In this document: positions 1 to 7,964 of the stretch, one piece after another
Numbering within the stretch: position 1 is the first letter of the stretch
Layout of the letters: the number at the start of each line of letters is the position of its first letter
Assembly: GCA_018241505.1 (NCBI GenBank)
Contig: JAFEDS010000017.1
Coordinates: forward strand, 62,001 to 126,000
DNA: 64,000 nucleotides
Source: Pseudomonadota bacterium
GTDB lineage: Bacteria > Pseudomonadota > Gammaproteobacteria > Steroidobacterales > Steroidobacteraceae
Direction of reading: 5' to 3'
Notes under the pieces: generated by a model
What the model was told of the DNA's origin: nothing
The model's database searches: none
What the model saw: only the letters and a program-made list of their open reading frames with translations
Position numbers and translations under genes: made by a program

Positions 1-1010
1 GCGCATTCGGTGAACTGCCTGGCAGCCGCGGCGTCGAGCAGCCCGCGCGCGCTCATCTCCGCAATGACCCGTTCAATGGGATCCCGACCGCGCCAGACCT
101 GCTCCTCCGCCTTCGTGCGGTAGCCGAAAGCACTGCCCGGCAACGGTCCGTTCTGATGGAAATAACGGTACACATCCGCCTCGATGAGAGTCGGGCCGTT
201 GCCCGAGCGCATGTGCTCGAGCGCCTGAGCCGTGGCCAGATGGACGGCCAGCGGATCCATGCCGTCCACTTTCCAGGCAGCGATCCCGAACGCCAGTCCG
301 CGTGATGACAGTCTCGGCTCGGCCGTCACCTCCTCAATGGCGGTCGACACCGCATAGCGGTTGTTCTCGATGAAAAAGCACAGCGGCAACTTCCAGGCGG
401 CGGCCATGTTCATGGTTTCCAACACCGAGCCGATGTTGATGGCGCCATCGCCGAAGAATGTGAAGGTGGCATCTCCGGTGTTGGATCGCTGGTGCGCCCA
501 GGCCGAGCCGGCGGCCATGGGAACTCCGCCCCCGACGATCGCGTTGGTTCCGAGGTTGCCTGACTGCAGCCAGCGCAGATGCATCGACCCGCCGCGTCCC
601 TTGCAGTAGCCCTGTGCCAGCCCGAGGATTTCGGACAAGGCCCGATGGCACACCTCGCGAATGCCGGCATCGATCTCGGGGGCGAGGCGGATTCCCTGCG
701 GCCGCAGAAAATGAAACGCCTTCGCCAGAAACTGGTGATGCGCGCGATGCGAGCCGTTGATCTGGTCGCTGGTTCGCAGCGCCATGACACAACCCACGGC
801 CGCCGCTTCCTGGCCGATGGCGGAGTGCGCCGGTCCGTGCACCAGTCCCTGGCCGGCCAGCTCCAACACTTTTTCCTCAAAGACGCGGATCAGGATCATG
901 TGGGTCAGAAAGGCCTGCAAAAGCGCCGGCTCGGCACGGTCCCAATCTCGGGATTCCGTGCCCAGCTCCAGCCAATGCGTGACGGGCAAAAGGGGAGTCT
1001 CAGTGGGCAT
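1..1010 (-). CDS. Thiamine-diphosphate-dependent dehydrogenase E1 alpha subunit (3' end outside window)
   Basis: Reading leftwards from ATG at 1010 gives about 336 residues with no stop before the window edge. It resembles the alpha subunit of pyruvate/acetoin-type 2-oxoacid dehydrogenases, which decarboxylate a keto acid or acetoin on ThDP and pass the acyl group to E2. The phosphorylation-loop-like KGRGGSMH lies at about 137-144. The ThDP/Mg motif is GDGAIN at about 187-192 with ENN at about 215-217, and the AIGQEA region (about 64-69) also fits. The substrate cannot be told without the beta and E2 genes, which should lie further left. It is transcribed divergently from the VOC gene, with palindromic sites between them. 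No convincing Shine-Dalgarno is seen, so a start further upstream is possible. Confidence 0.88.
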   Translation of the reverse strand, partial: MPTETPLLPVTHWLELGTESRDWDRAEPALLQAFLTHMILIRVFEEKVLELAGQGLVHGPAHSAIGQEAAAVGCVMALRTSDQINGSHRAHHQFLAKAFHFLRPQGIRLAPEIDAGIREVCHRALSEILGLAQGYCKGRGGSMHLRWLQSGNLGTNAIVGGGVPMAAGSAWAHQRSNTGDATFTFFGDGAINIGSVLETMNMAAAWKLPLCFFIENNRYAVSTAIEEVTAEPRLSSRGLAFGIAAWKVDGMDPLAVHLATAQALEHMRSGNGPTLIEADVYRYFHQNGPLPGSAFGYRTKAEEQVWRGRDPIERVIAEMSARGLLDAAAARQFTEC

Positions 1011-1075
1011 GCGCAGGACACCGTTCAGGCTTCGGGCGTTCGGATGGAAGCACGCCGTTCCAGCCTCTGTCAATT

Positions 1076-1091
1076 TGATTGGATCCAATCA
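1076..1091. promoter_or_regulatory. Perfect 16-bp palindrome, probable GntR operator
   Basis: TGATTGGATCCAATCA is a perfect palindrome. It sits just downstream of a candidate leftward promoter (TCAAAA, 17-bp spacer, TAAAAT read on the minus strand, -10 at about 1101-1096), so it would cover the start of the E1-alpha transcript. Short TTGGATCCAA-like palindromes are typical of FCD-type GntR regulators, and such a gene starts at 1735. The link is inferred. Confidence 0.6.
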
Positions 1092-1127
1092 GTTCATTTT
1101 AATGCTTCTATTGAGGCATTTTGACCC

Positions 1128-1150
1128 TATAATGGCACACATTGGATCCA
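1128..1150 (+). promoter_or_regulatory. Promoter -10 box and second GntR-type half-palindrome for the VOC gene
   Basis: A perfect TATAAT lies at 1128-1133 and is followed at 1141-1150 by ATTGGATCCA, whose core TGGATCCA repeats the centre of the palindrome at 1076-1091. The second copy would overlap the transcription start, the position of a repressor. The -35 region (about 1105-1110) is poor. Confidence 0.5.
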
Positions 1151-1162
1151 CAGAGCCCTTCA

Positions 1163-1693
1163 ATGGCACTTCCGAGTCTGCGCGGCGTAGAGCACATTGG
1201 TTTCACGGTTCCGGACCTGGAGCAGGCGACGAGCTTTTTTGTGGAGGTGATCGGCTGCCAGTGGGTGTACTCACTCGGGCCTATCGCGGATCCTGCCGGC
1301 GACTGGATGACTCGCCATCTGAATGTCCCGGCGCGCGCAGCCATCCGGGAGTTGCGTTTCTTCCGCTGCGGGTTCGGCCCGAATTTCGAGATATTCGAGT
1401 ACCAGGGGCCGCAATTGAGGCTCGCGCCGCCACGCAACTGCGACGTCGGTGGACACCATCTGGCGTTCTATGTTGATGATTTCGATCGGGCGCTGAGCTA
1501 TCTGACCCAGTGCGGCCTGCCCGTACTCGGCACGCCAACTCACCGAACGTCAGGCCCGAGCGCCGGTCAGACCTGGATCTATTTCCTGAGTCCGTGGGGT
1601 ATGCAGCTCGAGCTGGTGAGCTTTCCGCGCGGCAAGGGATATGAAGCGGATTCGCCGCTGCGCTTGTGGCATCCGGCCAGTCCGGGAATTTGA
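1163..1693 (+). CDS. VOC (glyoxalase/bleomycin-resistance/dioxygenase) family protein
   Basis: 176 residues with the paired beta-alpha-beta-beta-beta modules of the vicinal oxygen chelate fold. The first module opens with VEHIGFTV and contains FEIFEY; the second has GHHLAFYV and ends QLELVS. These place His and Glu where VOC enzymes bind a divalent metal. Members include glyoxalases, methylmalonyl-CoA epimerases and ring-cleavage dioxygenases, and the sequence alone does not choose between them. I take ATG 1163 over the TTG at 1142, because the TTG lies inside the operator-like repeat. The gene probably belongs to the same GntR-controlled set as the divergent E1-alpha gene. Confidence 0.82.
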   Translation: MALPSLRGVEHIGFTVPDLEQATSFFVEVIGCQWVYSLGPIADPAGDWMTRHLNVPARAAIRELRFFRCGFGPNFEIFEYQGPQLRLAPPRNCDVGGHHLAFYVDDFDRALSYLTQCGLPVLGTPTHRTSGPSAGQTWIYFLSPWGMQLELVSFPRGKGYEADSPLRLWHPASPGI

Positions 1694-1734
1694 CGTGATG
1701 GTCGACGTGGACATTTAAAGCGCTCGGCTCCACC

Positions 1735-2496
1735 ATGCAGCCAGATTGCCAGCAGGAGAAACGCATCAGCACCTCAGCCGAACGGCTTGCCGCACCTGGT
1801 TCCGAACACCCGGAATCAACACGCAGCAGCGATCGGGTGACCGCCTCCATCCGAGAGTTGATTCTGTCGGGACAACTGCCGCCCGGCAGCCGCATCGGTC
1901 AGGATGAGCTGGCCCTGCGTTTCTGCGTGAGCCGCCTGCCGGTGCGCGAGGCGTTGAACCGGTTGGAAAGTGACGGCCTGGTGGTGCTCAAACGCAACAG
2001 CGGCGCCTGGGTGGCCAAGCTCGATCGGGCCGAATGTTTGGAGGTGTACCAGATCCGCGAACGGCTCGAGCCCCTGGCTCTGCTGCAGGCCGCACGGAAC
2101 ATGCAGCCGGCGGACATCGACCATCTGCAGCAACTGGTCACGGCGATGGCGGCCACCGCCGACAGCGAAACCTTCCTGCGACTGGATCGCGAGTTTCATC
2201 TGGCGAGCTATCGGCCCGCCGGCATGCACCAGTTGTATCAAATGACCGAGCGATTCTGGAACAGCACACAGCACTACCGCCGCGCTTTCATCAAGCTGCA
2301 GGGACAGGAGGGAAGCTGGATCATTCATGCGGAGCATCGGCTCATCATCGATGCCTTGCGTCGCGGCGACTGCGAGGGCGCCGCTCACGTCCTGCATGAG
2401 CACATACGGCGCACCCGCTTCGAGCTGGCTCGACGCGAGGATATTTTCACCGACAAAGGACTGCAGAAGCCGCGGCATCGTTCAAACAAGGCGTAA
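1735..2496 (+). CDS. GntR-family regulator, FCD (FadR) subfamily
   Basis: 253 residues. An N-terminal winged helix (about 34-100; ASIRELILSG, then LPVREALNRLESDGLV) is followed by an all-helical FCD domain (about 105-235). The metal-ligand pattern of FCD regulators is visible as DREFH, HAEHRLI and LHEHIRRT. These proteins are usually repressors released by an organic acid that feeds the pathway they control. It follows the VOC gene and precedes a LuxR-type regulator by 6 bp. The TTGGATCCAA palindromes in front of the VOC and E1-alpha genes are its likely targets. Confidence 0.9.
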   Translation: MQPDCQQEKRISTSAERLAAPGSEHPESTRSSDRVTASIRELILSGQLPPGSRIGQDELALRFCVSRLPVREALNRLESDGLVVLKRNSGAWVAKLDRAECLEVYQIRERLEPLALLQAARNMQPADIDHLQQLVTAMAATADSETFLRLDREFHLASYRPAGMHQLYQMTERFWNSTQHYRRAFIKLQGQEGSWIIHAEHRLIIDALRRGDCEGAAHVLHEHIRRTRFELARREDIFTDKGLQKPRHRSNKA

Positions 2497-2502
2497 TCCG
2501 CG

Positions 2503-5256
2503 ATGTGGTCGCAGCAAACCGGCTTCCCAATACTGACCACCAAGTTGATACCGCCGAGCCAGTTGACCGGGCTCGTGGATCGACACAGGCTCCTGGCGCG
2601 GATAGAGCGGATTTTGCAGGAGCGGCTGTGCCTGGTCACGGCGCCTGCGGGCTACGGCAAAACAACCGTCCTGGCACAGGCGTTCGCGTTGCTGGCCGCA
2701 CAGGACCGGCGCGTCGGCTGGTTGAGCGTGGAGCGCGACGACAACGACCTCGCCCGCTTTCTGTCCTATCTCATTGAAGCAGGCCGCCGCACCGGACTGT
2801 CCTTTGGCGGCGCCACCGCCATTCTGCTCGGCGCGCGCGCCGGATTACCGGCGCAGACGCTCAAAACCAGCCTGCTGAACGAGCTCGCGGGGCTGACGAG
2901 CGATTTCTTTCTGGTGTTGGATGACTACCACCTTCTCGAAGATCCGGAAACGCTGGATTTCCTCAACTCGCTGCTGCTCGCGCCCCTGCCGCACGTGCAT
3001 CTGTTGATAGGTGCGCGCTCACACGACGCTTTGCCGCTCGGGCGCCTGCGCGCCCTCGGACAGGTCAACGAGTTGGAAGCGGCCGACCTGGTGTTTTCGG
3101 AAGCCGAGATTTCCGCGTTCTTTTCCCAGGTAGCGCGAATTTCCCTGGCGAATGACTCTATCACCTCGCTGCGCGCGGGTACCGAGGGTTGGATCGCGAG
3201 CCTGCAGATGATTGCCATTGCGTTACGTGGCTCCGACGATGTCAGCAGCCTGGTGCGCGCCTTCACGGGCGAGCATCGCAGCATCAGCGATTTTCTCAGT
3301 GAAGAAGTGTTCGAACGCCAGCCCGCCGAAATCCAGCAGTTCCTGCTGGGAACCTCTATGTTGAAACGGTTCAACTGCGGGCTGTGCAATGCGGTGCTGC
3401 GCCGCAAGGACAGCCGCGAATTGCTCGACCGGCTGGAGAGCGCCAACCTGTTCATATTCTCCCTGGGCAGCGACCGCCACTGGTATCGATACCACCATCT
3501 GTTTTCGGAGTTTCTGCGCAAGGTGCTGGCCGACCGCAGTCCGGAGGAGTTGGCGGAATATCACCGCCGCGCCTGCGCATGGCTGGCAGCGAACGACTTC
3601 ACGACCGAGGCCATCGAACACGCGTTTGCCTCCGGCGATCTCGCCAGGGCCGCGGCCCTGCTCGATGACGCCAGTACCGCGCTTTTCGCCACCGGGCAGA
3701 CATCCACACTGCAGATGTATTCGGCCCGGCTGCCGCCGGAGCTATTGAATGGCCTGCCCCGCCTGCAGCTCGAGCTGGCGTGGAACTATGAGATTCAGTG
3801 GCGCTTCGATCTGGCGCGCAGAGTTCTCGAAAATGTTCGCGACGTGTTGTCGCAGCGCAGAGCGGATTCCTTGCAAGGCAGCCAACGTCGCGCGATTGAC
3901 TTCCTGTTTGACAAACTGGCTCACCGGGAACTGATGCTGGCGATGTTCACGGACGACTACGCGACCGCCTTGCAGTTGTGCCTCGCGTGGCAACGATCCA
4001 ACAGCAGCGACGACCTGTTCATGGAAGCCTCCGTCGGCACCAGCCTCATGATGTGCAATCGCGAGCACTACTCCTGTGAGGGCACGGCCCAGACGGCCGA
4101 ATACCTGCGCCGGCTGTTTGTCGATGCGTCGGCGCTCTACGGCACGATATTTCATGACACGGCGAGCGGCGAGACTTTCTACATGCGGGGCGACCTGGAT
4201 CGCGCCAAAGAGCTCTACGAACGCGCCCTGGCGACGGCACAAACCCTGCACGGCGCCGGTTCCGAGCTGGCTTCAATGCCCGCGATGTTGCTCGCGGAGC
4301 TCTTGTACGAGCGCGGCGCCACCGAAGCGGCCGCGCAGCTCCTGGATCAATATCGGGCGACCTCCGCGGAATTCGGTTTTGTTGACCATGCAGTTGCCAG
4401 GTTCACGACCGAGGCGCGAGTGGCACGAGCACGCCTCGATCGCTCGGCGATGGAGACGGCACTGGATGCGGGTAGCCACATTGCGGCGCGCTATCAATTC
4501 AAGCGGCTGCATGCACACCTCTTGTTGGAGCGAGTTCGCCACCTCATCGCCGGCGGCAACGTCAAAGAGGCGGTACGGGTAACCCAGGCGGGCGAAATGC
4601 AGGAGTGGTGTCGAGGTTGGTCCCCTGGTCCCAATGCCTCGACGACCGACGAGCTGTTCGCAACTTGCCACGCCTTGGTGGTCGCCGAGACGGGTCGAGG
4701 CAGCGAGGCTATTGCGCTCATGCGCAAGTGGTTTGTCTTTACCCGAGATCGTCACTGCTATCGATCCGCGGTACGAGTGGGCGCCTTGCTGGTTAAACTT
4801 TGTGCTCGGGCTGGTGACAAACAGATCGCAACGCGCTACCTGTTGGAGACGCTCAAACTGGCCGCGCCCGGCGGCTTCATACGCACCCTGGTCGATGAGG
4901 GTCCGGTGCTCGCACAGTTGCTTCGCGATCTGTTGCAGCGTCCGCTCGAAAGCTCAGGCCTTTCCCGCGGATACGTAGAATCCCTGCTGGAACATTTTGG
5001 CGGCCCGCTGCCGGAAGCGAAGGCCGTGCGCACTGAGCCGGATCCGGGCCTGGACACGTTTGAGTCGCTGTCGGCGCGGGAGTTGGAGATTCTGCGCCTG
5101 ACCGCGGAGAACCTGGAGAACAAGGAAATCGCCGGAGCGCTCGGACTGACCGAGAGTACGGTCAAGTGGTACTGGAAGCGCATTTTCTCCAAACTGCGCG
5201 TCCACCGGCGCTTTCACGCAGTGAAAGTCGCCCGCCAGAACGGGTTGGTGGCCTGA
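2503..5256 (+). CDS. Large ATP-binding LuxR-family regulator (LAL/MalT type)
   Basis: 917 residues, the usual size for MalT/LAL regulators. A STAND NTPase lies at the N-terminus, with Walker A APAGYGKTT at 47-55 and Walker B FFLVLDD at about 135-141. A long TPR-like helical sensor region follows, and the C-terminus is a LuxR winged-helix domain (LSARELEILRLTAEN ... KEIAGALGLTESTVKWYWKRIF). Such proteins oligomerise on binding inducer plus ATP and then activate catabolic promoters. ATG 2503 lies only 6 bp after the GntR stop, so the two regulators are probably co-transcribed. The convergent neighbour is the Rieske-system reductase; either that operon or the E1 operon could be its target. Confidence 0.9.
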   Translation: MWSQQTGFPILTTKLIPPSQLTGLVDRHRLLARIERILQERLCLVTAPAGYGKTTVLAQAFALLAAQDRRVGWLSVERDDNDLARFLSYLIEAGRRTGLSFGGATAILLGARAGLPAQTLKTSLLNELAGLTSDFFLVLDDYHLLEDPETLDFLNSLLLAPLPHVHLLIGARSHDALPLGRLRALGQVNELEAADLVFSEAEISAFFSQVARISLANDSITSLRAGTEGWIASLQMIAIALRGSDDVSSLVRAFTGEHRSISDFLSEEVFERQPAEIQQFLLGTSMLKRFNCGLCNAVLRRKDSRELLDRLESANLFIFSLGSDRHWYRYHHLFSEFLRKVLADRSPEELAEYHRRACAWLAANDFTTEAIEHAFASGDLARAAALLDDASTALFATGQTSTLQMYSARLPPELLNGLPRLQLELAWNYEIQWRFDLARRVLENVRDVLSQRRADSLQGSQRRAIDFLFDKLAHRELMLAMFTDDYATALQLCLAWQRSNSSDDLFMEASVGTSLMMCNREHYSCEGTAQTAEYLRRLFVDASALYGTIFHDTASGETFYMRGDLDRAKELYERALATAQTLHGAGSELASMPAMLLAELLYERGATEAAAQLLDQYRATSAEFGFVDHAVARFTTEARVARARLDRSAMETALDAGSHIAARYQFKRLHAHLLLERVRHLIAGGNVKEAVRVTQAGEMQEWCRGWSPGPNASTTDELFATCHALVVAETGRGSEAIALMRKWFVFTRDRHCYRSAVRVGALLVKLCARAGDKQIATRYLLETLKLAAPGGFIRTLVDEGPVLAQLLRDLLQRPLESSGLSRGYVESLLEHFGGPLPEAKAVRTEPDPGLDTFESLSARELEILRLTAENLENKEIAGALGLTESTVKWYWKRIFSKLRVHRRFHAVKVARQNGLVA

Positions 5257-5263
5257 CACAGGC

Positions 5264-6238
5264 TCACAGGTCCAATTCGAGCGTATCCGAGTGCGCGCGA
5301 GATACGCAGATCATCATCGAGCTGTTGGCTTTTTGTTGCTCCGGTGTCAGCACGCTGTCGCGATGGTCCGGTACGCCGCTCAGGACGGCGGTTTCACATG
5401 TGCCACAGATTCCTTCCCGGCACGAAAATGGAACACTCACGCCGCGTTCCGCGAGCACGCTCAGGATACTGCGGTCGCCCGGCACGCGCAGCCGCTGACC
5501 GCTGCCGCGCAAGATGACCGTAAACTCCCTGTTGACAGCGGGCGCCACCGTTCGCGGAGCGAACCACTCGAAGTGGTACAGCTCGGCGGAGCGCGCACCG
5601 CGAGACTCCAGAACGGCGTTCATCAGCGACGCCGGTCCGCAGCAGTAGATGTGAGTGTTTGGGGCGAGACCGACGGTAGCTGAGGCGGTGTCGAGGACCT
5701 GCCCGCCCTGCTCGGCGTCGAAGTGAAACCGCAGCTCATCGCCGGCAGTGCCGAGCCCGCGCAGCTCATCAAAGAAGGCCGCGTGGGCTCGGGATCGCGC
5801 GCAATAGATCAATTTCCAACGCTTGCCGTGCTGTACGCACCAGCGCACCATGCACAGGATCGGCGTGATGCCGATCCCTCCCGCAATGAAACAATAGCTG
5901 CGCGCATCGGGCAGGAGTCGGAAATTGTTCCTGGGAAGACTGACGGTGAGCGTATCTCCGGCCCGGATATTCTCATGTACATACCGGGACCCGCCCCGAC
6001 TGTTGGGCGCAAGGGCGACCGCTATGCAGTAACGGTGCGATTCGCGTGAGTCGTTGCAAAGCGAGTAGTGCCGCACCCTGTCATCCGGAAGGTAAACCTC
6101 CAGGTGTGACCCAGGATCGAATCGCGGCAGGGACTGCCCTGCCGGATCGCGCAGCTCGAGTTGCACAATACCGTCAGCGACGTCGCGGACGCGGGAAACA
6201 TCCAGAGTTTGGGTCACATGATCCTGATTGTCGCCCAT
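5264..6238 (-). CDS. Phthalate-dioxygenase-reductase-like / VanB-type oxidoreductase
   Basis: 324 residues in the order FMN-binding barrel (RHYSLCND at about 56-63), NAD-binding domain (FIAGGIGITPIL; YCCGPASLM) and C-terminal plant-type 2Fe-2S domain with C273-x4-C278-x2-C281 and C311. This is the class IA reductase layout that hands electrons from NADH to a Rieske oxygenase. The gene starts 15 bp after the Rieske gene stop and is almost certainly its partner. It is VanB-like in organisation, but the substrate is not shown to be vanillate. It converges on the LAL regulator with 7 bp between stops, where a small GCCTG/CAGGC hairpin is present. Confidence 0.92.
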   Translation of the reverse strand: MGDNQDHVTQTLDVSRVRDVADGIVQLELRDPAGQSLPRFDPGSHLEVYLPDDRVRHYSLCNDSRESHRYCIAVALAPNSRGGSRYVHENIRAGDTLTVSLPRNNFRLLPDARSYCFIAGGIGITPILCMVRWCVQHGKRWKLIYCARSRAHAAFFDELRGLGTAGDELRFHFDAEQGGQVLDTASATVGLAPNTHIYCCGPASLMNAVLESRGARSAELYHFEWFAPRTVAPAVNREFTVILRGSGQRLRVPGDRSILSVLAERGVSVPFSCREGICGTCETAVLSGVPDHRDSVLTPEQQKANSSMMICVSRAHSDTLELDL

Positions 6239-6253
6239 CGCCCGGCTCGGTGG

Positions 6254-7312
6254 TTACACCAACGCACCGGCCGGGGTCGCGGCTGCCGCCTCTTCCTTGA
6301 GCATTTTGTCGAGCAACCACAACATCTTGCCGGGCCCCGCATCCAGGCCGATGTCGAGCATTTTTCGATCCGGCTGCTCTTGCATCCTGATGTGCTGTGC
6401 CTCCAATACGTCCGCATCCTCGCGAAAGGCAATGTCCAGGGTATCCTTCAACATGTCGGCGAGACCGGGGGCATCGGTCGCATTGCTCGGACCCCACGCA
6501 TAGTAGTAATCCACGGAGTCTTCGTCGCGGGGGGTCACTGCCTGGCACGTATAGGAATCGAGAAGAAGCTGGCCGTTGGATTCCCCCTCGGTCGCGGTCC
6601 CCGCGGCGAATACCCTGAAGTGCATGATCCAGTTGCAGGGGATCGTATGCTGGATGTCAAAGGACAGATCCACCCGCATGTCGGGTGGAAACAGGTGTGC
6701 AACCGCCGCGGTGGGCGGAATTGAACGCAACCAGTATTGCGTGTCCATGCCGCGCGCACGCAGTGTGTGCTTCGGTTTCATTTCGCAGTATTTGCGGCTG
6801 CCGCCCACCGTGTTCTCATGCACCCAGGCAAGATGACCGAGATCAGCCAGGTTGGCGATCTCCAGGCGGTAGTTGGCTTTGACATGCATTTTGGAGGTCT
6901 TGATGTGCCAACCCGGATGGCTCGGTCCCACGGAAAAGCAGATCAGTCCCGGGTCGGCCAGTTTCGGGTCGCCGAGCCACACCCAGATCCAGTTGTCCTT
7001 CTCAATGACAGGGTAGGCGCGAACGCAAGCACGCTCGGGAATGACAGCCTGCCCGGGAATCTCGTCGCATTTGCCGTGCTCATTGAACTTGAGGCCGTGA
7101 TACATACAGCGCAGGCCGGTGCCTTCCTTGCGCCCGCGCGACAGCGCGGCCTGCCGATGAGCGCAGCGATCCTCCAGCGCAACCACCCCGCCGTCCGGCT
7201 TTCTGAACAGCACGATTCGCTCGCCGGCGATCTTGCGCGCGACGATCGAAGCCTTGGCTTGGGTTACGTCGTAGTCCCAACCAGCGCAGTACCAGGCGTT
7301 TTTTACGAACAT
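6254..7312 (-). CDS. Rieske non-heme iron oxygenase, VanA-like
   Basis: 352 residues from ATG 7312 (MFVKNAWYCAGW, the classic start of this family). The Rieske cluster ligands are C50-x-H52 and C69-x2-H72. The mononuclear iron site is D157-x2-H160-x4-H165 in DLGHLAWVH. Such oxygenases demethylate methoxy-aromatics or hydroxylate aromatic or steroid-like rings using electrons from the reductase encoded downstream. The length matches the vanillate O-demethylase/carbazole group rather than two-component ring dioxygenases, and no beta subunit is nearby. The SnoaL-like gene ends 1 bp before this start, which suggests translational coupling. Confidence 0.92.
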   Translation of the reverse strand: MFVKNAWYCAGWDYDVTQAKASIVARKIAGERIVLFRKPDGGVVALEDRCAHRQAALSRGRKEGTGLRCMYHGLKFNEHGKCDEIPGQAVIPERACVRAYPVIEKDNWIWVWLGDPKLADPGLICFSVGPSHPGWHIKTSKMHVKANYRLEIANLADLGHLAWVHENTVGGSRKYCEMKPKHTLRARGMDTQYWLRSIPPTAAVAHLFPPDMRVDLSFDIQHTIPCNWIMHFRVFAAGTATEGESNGQLLLDSYTCQAVTPRDEDSVDYYYAWGPSNATDAPGLADMLKDTLDIAFREDADVLEAQHIRMQEQPDRKMLDIGLDAGPGKMLWLLDKMLKEEAAAATPAGALV

Positions 7313-7313
7313 C

Positions 7314-7757
7314 TCAGATGTCTCCAGGGGGCAATGTGGGAGAGGCCGCGGCGGTGCTCTCAGGCGACTGGATCTGCCGCCACAGCTCCAACGCATCATA
7401 GAAACTGCGGACCATGAGCCGGCGCGGAATGCGGCAATCAATCACGTCGACTCCTTTGAGCGCGACCGGACGGCCTGTGGCGGACCAACCGAACAGCTCG
7501 CCTTCGTGAGTGCCGCGCAGTATCCATTCCACATAGACCCGCTTCGAACAGAACACCGGTTGCTCCGCCTGCACAAAGAAGTCGGGGAAGGCTCGCCACA
7601 AGCGATTTGCATAACTCGCCAGCTCCGATCCCGTCACGCCGTGAAGAGCGAGAGGCCCACACAATGTGCCGCCGGGTCCAAAGACCTTCAGGACCGAGCC
7701 GGTGTGATGACTGTTCCACGAGTCAAAGTAACGATCGGCTAGCTTCACCATGTCCAT
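7314..7757 (-). CDS. SnoaL-like / NTF2-fold protein
   Basis: 147 residues with features of the NTF2-like SnoaL group: an N-terminal helix (LADRYFDSWNSHH), conserved FPDF, and a strand EWILRGTHEGELFG. Relatives act as small cyclases, isomerases or hydratases, or help ring-oxygenase systems. It is the first gene of the Rieske operon and lies opposite a sigma-54 activator, so it probably acts on the substrate or product of the oxygenase. The exact reaction is unknown. Confidence 0.75.
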   Translation of the reverse strand: MDMVKLADRYFDSWNSHHTGSVLKVFGPGGTLCGPLALHGVTGSELASYANRLWRAFPDFFVQAEQPVFCSKRVYVEWILRGTHEGELFGWSATGRPVALKGVDVIDCRIPRRLMVRSFYDALELWRQIQSPESTAAASPTLPPGDI

Positions 7758-7799
7758 CGACAGATGCCTTGCACGGGATCGAAAGCAGCCTAGGATCTC

Positions 7800-7815
7800 A
7801 GCAACTCAGGTACAC
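7800..7815 (-). promoter_or_regulatory. Weak candidate sigma-54 promoter for the Rieske operon
   Basis: On the minus strand GTGTAC-N5-TTGCT resembles the sigma-54 consensus TGGCAC-N5-TTGCW. The -12 element is perfect, but only one of the two -24 guanines is kept. It lies about 45 bp upstream of the SnoaL-like gene. An inverted repeat, CGGAA-aa-TTCCG at 7906-7917, lies about 90 bp further upstream, where an activator site would be expected. The divergent regulator is a sigma-54 activator, which makes this worth listing. Confidence 0.35.
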
Positions 7816-7964
7816 CCTCCGCGAAGGGGGGACGTCCCTCGGCAACAGTGGTTGAGGGCCCCGCTCGCCGCTCGGTGACGGGTGGTGACTATCGAACCCC
7901 TCATGCGGAAAATTCCGTTCCAATCGGCCAAGTTGGGTATCGTCGTCAATAGCGAGGATCGGGC

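Noticed and set aside
1142-1162. TTG start extending the VOC protein by seven codons
   Set aside because: It would begin inside the operator-like repeat and almost at the predicted transcription start; ATG 1163 fits the family start.
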